21,660 nucleotides of DNA from assembly GCA_004151065.3 (NCBI GenBank), contig NWUY0300029348.1, positions 14,667 through 36,326 on the forward strand, written 5' to 3'. The stretch comes from Larix sibirica. Taxonomy: Eukaryota > Streptophyta > Pinopsida > Pinales > Pinaceae. Positions 9,831 through 18,046 of the stretch are shown piece after piece. How positions within the stretch are numbered: the first letter of the stretch is position 1; each line of letters begins with the position of its first letter. The position numbers and the translations under genes are program-made. A model generated the notes under the pieces. The model saw nothing but the letters and a program-made list of their open reading frames with translations. It made no database searches and was not told the origin of the DNA.

Positions 9831-10112
9831 GAATACCATGAGAAAAGGACTTGACATACCTAAAGGCTTAAGAGATCCTAAACAACAAAATGGAGTATAT
9901 TCTATTCCTTGCTCTTGCAGTGAAGTATACGTTGGAGAAATGAGATACTCATTTTATACAAGATTAAAGGAGAATACCATGAGAAAAGGACTTGACATAC
10001 CTAAAGGCTTAAAAAATCCTAAACAACAAAATGGAGTCTATTCTATTCCTTGCTCTTGCAATCAAGTATACGTTGGAGAAATGTGATACTCATTTCATAC
10101 AAGATTGAAGGA
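9831..10112 (+). repeat. 141-bp in-frame tandem duplication of the GIY-YIG core
   Basis: GAATACCATGAGAAAAGGAC starts at 9831 and again at 9972, a period of 141 bp or exactly 47 codons. The copies differ by few substitutions (for example SCSEVYVG against SCNQVYVG, GLRDPKQQ against GLKNPKQQ). The reading frame stays open across the junction of the two copies, giving one 82-codon ORF (9838-10086) with two nuclease cores. Confidence 0.95.
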
Positions 10113-10244
10113 ACATTATGAAGACGTTATACACAATCATATTCAAAAATTAATTTCCCTTAGATGAGAACTTTTCTAAAAATGGTCACCACATATGTAT
10201 TGAAAATGCCACAATCATTGCAAAACAAGACCACTACATTAAAG

Positions 10245-10401
10245 AAAAATCAGAGAAGGGGCCATTGTTATGGTTGGGTGGTTGGGGCGGTCGGCCGTGG
10301 CTGTTCCCACCAAGGATCGACCCCAAGACCCCATCATATTCAGCTCTCGCCTACTATTGAACGCCGATTACACTATATATATGAAAAAAAAAACAGAGAA
10401 G
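10245..10401 (+). mobile_element. tRNA-derived SINE inserted in the PLE
   Basis: The element body spans about 10259-10387. It has an A-box-like TGGTTGGGTGG (10271-10281) and a B-box-like GGATCGACCCC (10314-10324), 43 bp apart, as in tRNA-related pol III promoters, and ends in a 10-nt A run. The flanks AAAAATCAGAGAAG (10245-10258) and AAAAAACAGAGAAG (10388-10401) form a probable 14-bp TSD with one mismatch; the last 8 bp are unambiguous, the rest overlaps the poly-A. Removing the insert together with one TSD copy rejoins the PLE C-terminal block (KIREALEI) without a gap, which independently confirms an insertion. It is GC-rich relative to its host. A functional tRNA gene is excluded because no cloverleaf acceptor pairing is seen. 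Confidence 0.8.
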
Positions 10402-10499
10402 CTTTGGAAATAACGAAGAATGACAACGACGAAGGCTTAAATCTAAGCAATAATTGGCAATCTGTCATCCAACTTATAAAAGATAAAATCCAACCATAA

Positions 10500-10740
10500 G
10501 TCGGCTTAAGCTATCCCTCTTATCACATGCACCGTTATTATTAATTGATTGTTGTTGGGCCATTATAATTCAACACTCTGCTCACAATGACGACCCCAAC
10601 CAAGTGGCTCGAAATTTCATGAAAATAATCAATTGAATGCATGGTTTCTGTCTCTCTCTAATTAATAATACTTTTCATCATTTTATGCATAGTTCTTGTC
10701 TCTCTCTAATTAATAATACTTTTCATCATTTTATACAAGG
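10500..10740. other. PLE 3' trailer region with 48-bp direct repeat
   Basis: This follows the PLE stop codon and contains no ORF. It probably includes the PLE 3' UTR, but the 3' border of the element cannot be fixed from one copy. The tandem repeat at 10639-10734 lies near its end. Confidence 0.4.
10639..10734. repeat. 48-bp tandem duplication
   Basis: Two 48-bp units start at 10639 and 10687. Each contains TCTCTCTCTAATTAATAATA followed by CTTTTCATCATTTTAT. They differ at only a few positions near the start of the unit (GCATGGTTTCTG against GCATAGTTCTTG). Confidence 0.95.
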
Positions 10741-10990
10741 ATGAAAAGAATTGAGGTTTAGTATTTGGGGATCACATTCAAGAGGTTGTGGTAAGGGATT
10801 TTGGGGAAGGGATCTCTTTTACTCAAATCTTTCGAAAACATAACACTATAGCTAATTCCTTATCTAAGGAAGGTTTACTCTTCCATGTGGCACAGGTCTT
10901 CATAGAAGAATTGTTGAATGGACAAGCCATTGTTTCTAGTTGGAATGTGAACTTATAGAAGATGTCTCCTTAGTTAGATTTTTATTTTAT
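10741..10990 (+). pseudogene. LINE RNase H C-terminal fragment
   Basis: The + strand reads GISFTQIFRKHNTIANSLSK and then EGLLFHVAQVFIEELLNGQA (about 10804-10926). This is the last RNase H helix of plant LINEs ('FTHIxRExNxxADxLSKxGL') plus its conserved C-terminal extension. The final catalytic Asp of the AD pair reads Asn. A weak QVFGDS-like remnant lies just upstream. It closely resembles the C-terminus of the LINE at 15493-17867 (VSFTHIFQELNIVVDTLSKD and YIEEFRDGQ), so the two belong to one lineage. It has no attached RT and stops abruptly before a T run at about 10999. Confidence 0.75.
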
Positions 10991-11320
10991 TTTAAGGTTT
11001 TTTTTTTAAATGGTGGTTCACCGTTTGTTAGAGGGCTAGTCTACATGTCAATACCTGCTATTCCAGCTAGAGAATCAACNGTGGGTGGCCACCAATATCC
11101 ACCTGGATCAAGAGTTGTCACAATATCTTTCAGGGGCAAAACGATTAAAACTATGTTTGGGGGTGGTACCCTTTGCTCAGGCAAATATATTATCCAAGCT
11201 TGGGGTGAACATGAAGGATGGGAAGTGGCATATATTTTAGGTAGCGGCACGAACAATGATCGAGTATTACCATGCACCATTTTGTCACCTTTCATGAGCA
11301 AGGCATAACAGATACTACGT
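10991..11320. other. Unassigned segment open on both strands, with one N
   Basis: After a 10-nt T run (about 10998-11008) a + frame is open from 10940 to 11308 and a minus frame from 11301 to 11041. The + translation includes PPGSRVVTISFRGKTIKTMF and HEGWEVAYILGSGTNNDR; the minus one includes DPGGYWWPP. I recognise neither. Base 11080 is N, so one codon is undetermined. The poly-T left edge would fit a minus-strand retroposon, but no TSD was found. Confidence 0.3.
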
Positions 11321-12240
11321 TTTGCAGAATAATGCTACTCTATATGAAGATCGACTGGATTTTTTTATGATTGCAGATGGAGATAAAACAATGGAGATAT
11401 AGATAAAGCCAAATATGACTTCTGGAATATGTGTGATATTTTGAATTTTTATGACGTGCTAATTAGCATCCAAAAACTTTATCTTTGTTTATATAAATAA
11501 AGTTATAATTATCCAAAAACTTTAGCTTTGTTTATATAAATAAAATTATATTTTTTTTATGGAAAAAAAGTCAGGTCAAATTACAATTAAAGAATCTAAA
11601 AAATTCAACTTAGAATATGCAACGAGGCAACATATAAATGTCACAACAAACAATATAAATTACAGGAAATCACACTAAGTGTCCTTTTCAATTTATACGA
11701 TAGAGTAAGCTATATAATAAAATCTGTAATAAACAAAGTCATTTAAAATTACAATTTAAAAATGAAAATAATATAGTTTATGTGATATGCATAATGTGCT
11801 CTCTAAAAAACATGGATTTATTGTTTCGTTGTGCTTTCCACATCAACTATGTTGATTTTTGTGCTATGGGCGATGAGACCATGTCTCTTTGTCTAATATC
11901 AATTTCAATACTAACCTAATTTATTTATTTATTACACCAATTTTAATATCTAAGTATCATAATTAAGTGAGAAACGGAATAAGTGATATACATTCATCAC
12001 ACTAGAAAGGTCAAGCACCTTAGTTTGGGTTCGTTATAAATGATTCAAAATGCATTGTTTCGTCAAGCTTTTTTTAGAATGTGATTAATTATATTCTTTG
12101 GGTTTGGATGAAGGTCATGGATCGATTTAGAGACCGTGCAAAACCTTCGTAGCATGATGGAACCATAACAATGCCAAAGTTCCATCTACAATTGTGATTC
12201 ATTGCTAGATGTGAGGCATTTCAATGCCTAGCTCATGCTT
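11321..12240. other. Very AT-rich non-coding stretch
   Basis: No ORF or RNA gene is supported. It includes the 43-bp tandem duplication at 11468-11553 and A/T homopolymer runs. The last 130 bases (12110-12240) are less AT-rich and may be an old gene or element scrap, but show no readable motif. Confidence 0.45.
11468..11553. repeat. 43-bp tandem duplication
   Basis: Units starting with ATCCAAAAACTTTA at 11468 and 11511 (period 43 bp) share CTTTGTTTATATAAATAAA; differences are few (ATCTTTG against AGCTTTG, AAGTTATA against AAATTATA). Confidence 0.95.
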
Positions 12241-12590
12241 GAGAATCGGTGCATTTTTTTTTCAACCAGGAAAAAATATTGTTACTTGATGTTTATTAGA
12301 AGTGAACCAAATATCTGAACACCATTGTTCATCAGTACAAAATTCTCCTCGATCTCCAAAACCTGGATATAACAAAAACTTTAGAGCTCTTTCTACACAT
12401 AATTGAATATGATCCAAGTTCAATATATAGCTAAACTAACCTAAATAAGCCTTACTTCAAACTGGTCATAAACTGGGAACATCAACCTCAAAATTTACAG
12501 TCTTTCGACCACAACAGGCTTTAATCAAAACAAAAAACAACAACCTATCAAAAAGCCATATTTTCCTAAGTTAATATGCTTGAAAATAAT

Positions 12591-13462
12591 CTATAGCCAC
12601 CACTTGGTGATCCAAAGCTTTTTTTTGGAAAGTATGCCCGCCATATCATTAAATTGTCTGTAGATATGATGGAAAGACAAAGATAGAAAACTATTTTGTA
12701 TCAACCCGATTCTTGCTTGCCAATGATCCAACCGAATTTCCTGTAGATGAGCCTTATAACCTTCCCAATCCACAATGACCTGCGAGTCGCCAGAAACTTG
12801 GAGGCAAAGATAATTTTTGACATATCAAACACTAACAACCCCTGGAGTGCCATCAACTCAGCTTTTGTATTTGAACTAGCACCATAATTCATCCAACACT
12901 TAAAGTAATGGTCTCTACTGAATTGTAATACCATTCATGCACCACCATAGCCCAACTAGAACGCCCCATCAAAGAAGCCAACCAGATAAGCAAAAAAAAT
13001 AGGAGGTTTTATAACAAGAACAGATCTTGAAAAATCATGTCGATGAAATTCTAAAAATACCCCGACAATCTTAGAACTCAAGGATTCGTTGTGCTTTGAT
13101 CCTCCTATAACACTATTCCTCCTCCTCCAGATACCCAAGATGACAAAAAGAGGAATATTATCAAAGTCTACTACATTATTGATCTGTCTACGAAGACATT
13201 ATTCAAAAGAAGCACCTCCCCAAATTCTTGAAATCCTCAATAACAATAAAACCTCTTTCCATACCTGCTCCACAAAAGAACAATTTACAAACAAATGATC
13301 AATTGACTCTTCTACATTAGAGCACATAGAACAAAAATTAGGACCTACAAAACCTCTCTTGATTAGATTATCCAGGTCAATAATTTTTGCTCTAAAACCA
13401 ACCAGCAAAATAACTTTACTTTCAACGGAGCCACACAGTCCCACAGTGAAGTATGCCACCAT
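12591..13462 (-). pseudogene. LINE zinc-binding region and RNase H (minus-strand element)
   Basis: The segment 13462-13199 contains RAKIIDLDNLIKRGFVGPNF then CSMCSNVEESIDHLFVNCSF and VEQVWKEV: the zinc-binding region that follows RT in plant LINEs (C-x2-C..HLF..C). Next, with frame changes, come the RNase H pieces: FFDGAF near 12960 (catalytic Asp), NTKAELMALQGLL (catalytic Glu, near 12850), SGDSQVIVDW near 12780, and LSFHHIYRQFNDMAGILSKK near 12640, where the Asp of AD reads Gly. The stop follows ITKWWL at 12591. Frame shifts between the blocks make it non-functional. Confidence 0.88.
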
Positions 13463-14520
13463 TTTAGAACTGCTTTTGTAGAAGATGACGTAATCTCTTC
13501 ATAGGCAAGTTTTCTTGTAACACTGCCTGTAGATGTATTCCATGTCCAAACAATATCATTTGGCCAATATGTTAAATAAATAGCACAATGTTTAAGTCTT
13601 CTGATATACTCATCCCATTGCTACAAATGCACCCTGCAAACCCAGATCATATGACATCAACCAAGGTAGAAACCCCCTGACACCGATTTAATATATGTTA
13701 TAAATATATATAGTCGAAATAATTCACATAAGCAAGAAGAGGCTGCGATAACACATAACCAGAGTCACCGCCAACAAAAGGATCTACCCCAACACAAACT
13801 TGTGAACCATTACCAATCATCCAGGCTAGCCAAGATTCCATTGAAGAAAGAGACCCCAACTAACCCCTCCATATATTCAATGCAACATGTAACCATTTCC
13901 TTTCCTTTCATAGCCACTTCACCACCGATAGATTTTTTAAATACTTGGCTTTTATTAAATCACTCCATAGCCCTGTACCAAATAACCCACGCCACATGGA
14001 CTTCATAGCAAGGGATTTAGCAAACCAAAAAAATTCTTTATCCCCCACCCACCCAAGCTCTTGGGCAATGCAATACTGGTCCAATTGACCAATTGATACC
14101 TCTCATTGTTCTTGCCTTCGGACCAAATGAAACTAAACAATCATTGATTGATTTGGTTGATAATAAACTTAGGAACTCTTGCAAGTACATAGACAGGTTT
14201 TGTAAAACAAAATTTACCAACACCAACAGACCTCCCAAAGAGAGGCATCTAAATGCCTAGTTGTCAATCCTTTTTTCCACCTTTTTCAGTAACCAAAGAC
14301 AATCATTCTTGAAATAGTTATTGGGTTTCAGATGAAATCCCAAGTACATCAAACCCGTATCAATTAATTCCAAATGATAAGGAAACAGAGCTTTAATCTA
14401 AACAAGAGTGACTTTATCAATTTCATGATATAAGAAACTATATTTGCTAGAACTTACCTCCATACCTATAACGTAACAAAAGATATTGATAATATCCTAG
14501 AAAGTATGCCATGCCTCAAC

Positions 14521-15271
14521 TTACGCATTACCAAAGAGTAAAACAACATATACAAAAAGTAGATGAGTAATGATATGAGAATTAGTAATTCTTAAACCTT
14601 TGATATGACCATCCCTCCTAGCCTTCTCAATCATCCTGCTCAAACCTTCCACAATAATCAGAAAGAGTAAGGAGGAAGGGTACATCCCTGCCTTAAACAT
14701 TGTCAATTTTTGAAGAAACCAATAGGAAACCCATTCACTAAAATCGAAAATTATCTGAGGAGACACAACTCACAATCCAATCCATAACATCCACATTTAA
14801 TCCAATTTGGAGCATAGCTAATCTTAAAAAAGTCTAATTAACCTTATCATATGCCTTTACCAAATCCATTTTTAATATCATTTCTTGCCGCTTCTTGAAT
14901 TTAATCATGTGAAGATATTCTTGCGCTACACAGATGGCATCAAATATGAGCCTGTTGCTTAAAAAACCAAAAAAACCAAAATACTCTTTAGACAAATGTG
15001 CAGCCAATACCAACTTGATCCGATTAGCAATAATTTTGGCTATACCCTTATAAATCATATTACACAATGAGATTGGCCCAAACTCATTATAAGAAGAAGG
15101 CACATTAGTTTTAGGAACCAACGCTATAAAAGTTGCATTCACTGCTCCCAAAATCTTCCCTGAGGTTCTGTATTCTTCAATAACATTCAAGATATCCTCA
15201 CCCACTAAATAAAAAAAATTGCAGAAAGTATTCAACCGAAAATCCATCCGGTCTAGGGCTCTTCGGTGCAT
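14521..15271 (-). pseudogene. LINE reverse transcriptase (minus-strand element)
   Basis: The open segment 15271-14834 reads, in order, VGEDILNVIEEYRTSGKIL, NATFIALVPKTNVPSSYNEF, GPISLCNMIYKGIAKIIANR, FGFLSNRLIFDAICVAQEYL and LKMDLVKAYDKVN. These are the RT finger and palm blocks, with the motif A Asp present in KMDLVKAYD. The second segment (14766-14521) has PSSLLFLIIVEGLSRMIEKA and ITHLLFVYVVLLFGNA. At the catalytic FADD/FVDD position both aspartates are lost (FVYVV). The usual QGCPLSP is degraded (AGMYPSS). Stops lie between the segments. Confidence 0.9.
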
Positions 15272-15368
15272 TCAACCGAAAGAATTCAACGAAAATAATT
15301 GACAATCGATGCATTTTAATAAACTTTTGTCATTCATAGTGTCATTAGAGATGCCAACTACGTAATCT

Positions 15369-15515
15369 CGTAAGTGATATCGTAATTATTTATTGAATTA
15401 ATGATAGTTCACTTATGATTTCGGTGTTATGATTAATGGGTCCGCAAGTGATTTTCAAATCATTATTGAATTAATGATAGTTCACTTATGATTTTGTTGT
15501 TACGATTAATGGCTT
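15369..15515. repeat. 73/74-bp tandem duplication over a LINE 5' junction
   Basis: The copies begin at 15369 (CGTAAGTGAT) and 15443 (CGCAAGTGAT) and share ATTGAATTAATGATAGTTCA and CTTATGATT, ending around GATTAATGG. Each copy contains flanking DNA, the TSD motif GATAGTTCACTTATGAT (15403-15419 and 15476-15492) and about 20 bp of what follows. The simplest reading is that the duplication happened after the LINE at 15493 had inserted, copying its left junction. Confidence 0.85.
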
Positions 15516-15659
15516 TGGATCTAAATATTTCAAGGTGTCGAGGAGGTTAAGGTGGGTTTTCCATCCCATTGTCTTTCTATCTTTTTTAACTTGTGGCTGA
15601 GGGATTGAGTTGATCAATCCTTGAGGCATAGGACAAAGGAAGATACAAGGGATATCTTA

Positions 15660-16520
15660 CGAGAAGAGAGCAATTGACCCAACTATTGATGTGTTGATTT
15701 TTCGTCTATGCTTTGAGGAGGAGGGTACACAATACAAGAGATTTTTTATATGTTATGTTTGGCTACAAGCATGGCAATTAATCTTGATAAGTTTGTTTTT
15801 CTTATTACTAAGGAGGATGCACAACATGGGCACATGCGGGTCGTGTATTTCCATATACTTCACATTCCTTGGAGGACAGTATTAAGTACCTTGTATCTAC
15901 TCTTCAGTGTAATAAATATGGAAATGTGGATTGGTACTAGCTTGTATCGAGGATTGAGCATAAGGTTAACTTCAAGTGCAACCGATGGATCTCTAGAGGA
16001 GGGAAGCTAGTCCTTCTAAATTCTATTATGAAGGAAATCCCTATTTATTGACATCTTCTAGCTCACGTCCAGAAAGGTATTCTTGATCATATTTAGAATA
16101 TTTGTTTCAACTATTGTGCAAATGAGGTAGTGAGTACAAGGGATCCCACCTAGTTAAATGGTAATCATTTATTCCTCGAAGAATCAAGGTGGTTAGGGAT
16201 TAAATAATATCTACTTGTTCAATCGAGCTCTCACTGCAAAGTATTTATGAAATTTATTAACCAGGGATAGCTTATGGAGGCAGATTTTGATTGCAAAATA
16301 CATTGCCCCAGGTTTTATGCTTGATTGGATTTGGAGTCACCATAAGTTTATACAAAATGCATCAAATCAATGGATGGATTTGTCCTTAGAATTTTCGATT
16401 ATTATTCAGTATTTGGTGTGGAGATTGGATTCTAGGGAATTGGCTAGAGTGGGCATCCACGTTATTATGGGTTGCGGTCCTGCTGTTATTATTTCGATCA
16501 ATCTAATGCAATAATTGCAT
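15660..16520 (+). pseudogene. LINE RT C-terminal part (plus-strand element)
   Basis: Frame-shifted blocks read IDVLIFRLCFEEE (remnant of the VDDVLIFG box, about 15680-15715; the DD pair is not preserved), ATSMAINLDKFVFLIT (about 15765-15810), LEDSIKYL (15868-15892), RIEHKVNFKCNRWISRGGKL then VLLNSIMKEIPIY (about 15950-16045), NIYLFNRALTAKYL and LLTRDSLWRQILIAKYIAPG (about 16205-16315). The order and motifs (INLDKS, KYLG, NRW.SR.GKLVLL.SV...IP.Y) are those of the plant LINE RT thumb and connection region. A 75-codon open stretch follows (16287-16514; RVGIHVIMGCGPA). Several stops occur. Confidence 0.85.
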
Positions 16521-16829
16521 ATCCGAGGCCTTTATACTTTAAATAAATCCATCAATCCTAATCTCACAAATATTTGGCAACAGGGTTGGATCAGGGCATA
16601 GGAGTTAGGACTAGTTGGAGGGTGGGTTGTGCAATGGGAATAATATGTACATGAATTGCGAAAGGCCCACATTCAGATCAATGGTGATATAGATGATCTT
16701 GTTGAGGCCTACAACCATGTGGGAGGTCATTATACAACCAAGCTCGATTATTCAATTGTGTCTCTCAAAAGTGTTGTTTTTATTTGGCCCATGCATGCGT
16801 ATTTTAAGTAGGGGACACAAAGAAATGAA

Positions 16830-17619
16830 TGATCACCTCTTTCTCCATTGCCCCTATACCCATTAGGTGTGGACATAGGTCAAGTGTCGTATGCAATTAA
16901 GGAATGTATGGGATAAGGACAAATTGGTAGACTATTTTTATGGATTCTTCACTAGGAAAGACCTCAAAGGATTTCATTTGATCCCTTATTTAATTAACTA
17001 GGGAATGTGGTTAGCTCAAAATTCCCATATCTTTGATGAGAAACCACTACCCACAGTCAAGGTCACTACACAAGCAATGGCGTTGTTTGCATATTATTCC
17101 ACATCTCTGGTAACTAAGGTAGGGTGCTCGATCGACGAATTAAATGTTAACACCAATATATCCTAGTGTTATTTCGATGGGGCTTGTCAGGAGTCAGGCC
17201 ATCGTTGTGGTATTGGATTTGCACTATTTAACTATGGTGGGAACTACTACATGGGTAAAGCATTTTTAGGAATATGTATCGATAATTTAGTTGAGTTTAA
17301 TGCCTAATTATATCTATTAAAATTTGCATCAAAGTTGGAGATAACACATTTGCAGGTTTTTGATGACTCTTCTTTGACCATACAATGGTTGAACAATGAG
17401 TTACAAGTATACAATACTCAGTTAACACAATTGGCTCTAGGTTTGAATACTATTAGAGGATTATTTCAGCAAGTTAGCTTTACTCATATTTTTCAAGAGC
17501 TTAATATAGTAGTAGATACTCTCTCAAAGGATGCATTACTTATAAATCTCGGTCAACTTTATATTGAGGAATTCAGAGATGGACAACTAGTCTCTATTAT
17601 GTCTGATAATCTGTTTTGA
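16830..17619 (+). pseudogene. LINE zinc-binding region and RNase H (plus-strand element)
   Basis: HLFLHCPYTH then VW (16836-16875) is the end of the RT-associated zinc-binding region. The RNase H domain then runs in a single frame from about 17167 to the TGA at 17617-17619. The four expected acidic residues are all retained in that frame: Asp in CYFDGA (codon 17176), Glu in LVEFNA (17293), Asp in VFDDSS (17362) and Asp in VDTLSK (17515). Spacings of 39, 23 and 51 codons fit RNase HI. Only two stops interrupt it, TAG at 17164 just before and TAA at 17305 just after the Glu. The C-terminal extension INLGQLYIEEFRDGQ matches the scrap at 10741-10990. It is the best preserved domain in either LINE. 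Confidence 0.88.
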
Positions 17620-17884
17620 ATTTTGGTACCATTATGGAGGACAATCTTAAACAATAATTTTTAGCTACTTTGATCCAACCAAGGAGGATTTAGCTCTATT
17701 TTGAATACCCCTTGGGGTTCTATTGTTGTGAAAATTTTGATAATGGGTTATATGTTGCCTTGTATCTCAACATACTATCAATTGTAGTGCCAGTACAACA
17801 CCTAAAGATTATGTTTTCCATTTTGATTGAATAGAAAATATGTTTTGTTCCAGGAAACAAAAAAGAAGATAGTTCACCTATGAT

Positions 17885-18000
17885 AAGTATAATTGGTGCT
17901 AGAATTTGAAATGCACCTCCACCTAGTATTTTGACATTTTAAACTACATATTTAACATGTTAGTTATATTTGTAAATGGAAAATTAAATTTTGTATTCAT
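17885..18000. other. Short AT-rich spacer
   Basis: The spacer between the LINE TSD and the hairpin at 18001; nothing recognised. Confidence 0.5.
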
Positions 18001-18046
18001 ATTTGACAACCAAAATGTCTAGTAACACACATTTTGAGTGTCAAAT
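18001..18046. repeat. Imperfect 18-bp inverted repeat (hairpin)
   Basis: ATTTGACAACCAAAATGT (18001-18018) and the inverse complement of 18029-18046 match at 16 of 18 positions, with a 10-nt loop. It overlaps the 3' end (stop region) of the minus-strand ORF at 18019-18465. It could be a small foldback element remnant. Confidence 0.7.

Larger units (their letters stand above)
9831..10499 (+). pseudogene. Penelope-like element GIY-YIG endonuclease and C-terminus
   Basis: In endonuclease-bearing PLEs a C-terminal GIY-YIG nuclease nicks the target. Here the core reads NGVYSIPCSCSEVYVGEM (GIY as GVY, YIG as YVG), with the CxC pair between them that is typical of PLE nucleases, followed by SFYTRLKE. 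The core occurs twice because of a 141-bp in-frame duplication. After the second copy come HTRLKEHYEDVIHN (10095-10136) and, with frame changes, ENFSKNGHHICIENATIIAK (10166-10225). A SINE splits the next block: the frame resumes at 10400 as EALEITKNDNDEGLNLSNNW and ends at the TAA 10497-10499, matching the usual 'REALEI.K...LN...LS..W' tail. The join to the RT (9610-9830) carries stops. YVGEM replaces the common Y[IV]GET. Clearly related to conifer 'Dryad' PLEs by architecture; subgroup not tested. Confidence 0.88.
12241..15317 (-). mobile_element. 5'-truncated LINE (L1-type, minus strand) with 17-bp TSD
   Basis: The element body is about 12258-15300 (3.04 kb). On the minus strand it runs: start within RT (GPDGF-like RPDGFSVEYF, near 15250), RT palm, thumb, a zinc-binding region, RNase H, a 3' UTR of about 330 bp with AATAAA at 12297-12292, and a poly-A seen as a T run at 12254-12262. 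The flanks GAGAATCGGTGCATTTT (12241-12257) and GACAATCGATGCATTTT (15301-15317) match at 15 of 17 positions, which I read as the TSD. ORF1, the endonuclease and the RT N-terminus are missing, as expected from aborted reverse transcription. Many stops and frame shifts show it is old and inactive. Confidence 0.88.
15476..17884 (+). mobile_element. 5'-truncated LINE (L1-type, plus strand) with 17-bp TSD
   Basis: The body is about 15493-17867 (2.4 kb). It starts in the RT near the catalytic box, runs through the RT C-terminus, zinc-binding region and RNase H, a 3' UTR of about 250 bp, and ends in an A-rich tail (AAACAAAAAAGAA). The flanks GATAGTTCACTTATGAT (15476-15492) and GATAGTTCACCTATGAT (17868-17884) match at 16 of 17 positions. 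It lies head to head with the minus-strand LINE, 192 bp away from its 5' end. Its RNase H lineage matches the fragment at 10741-10990. Inactive: truncated and with many stops. Confidence 0.87.

Noticed and set aside
10259-10387. tRNA gene
   Set aside because: A- and B-box-like motifs are present but no acceptor-stem pairing or anticodon arm can be drawn. Poly-A and flanking duplications fit a SINE.
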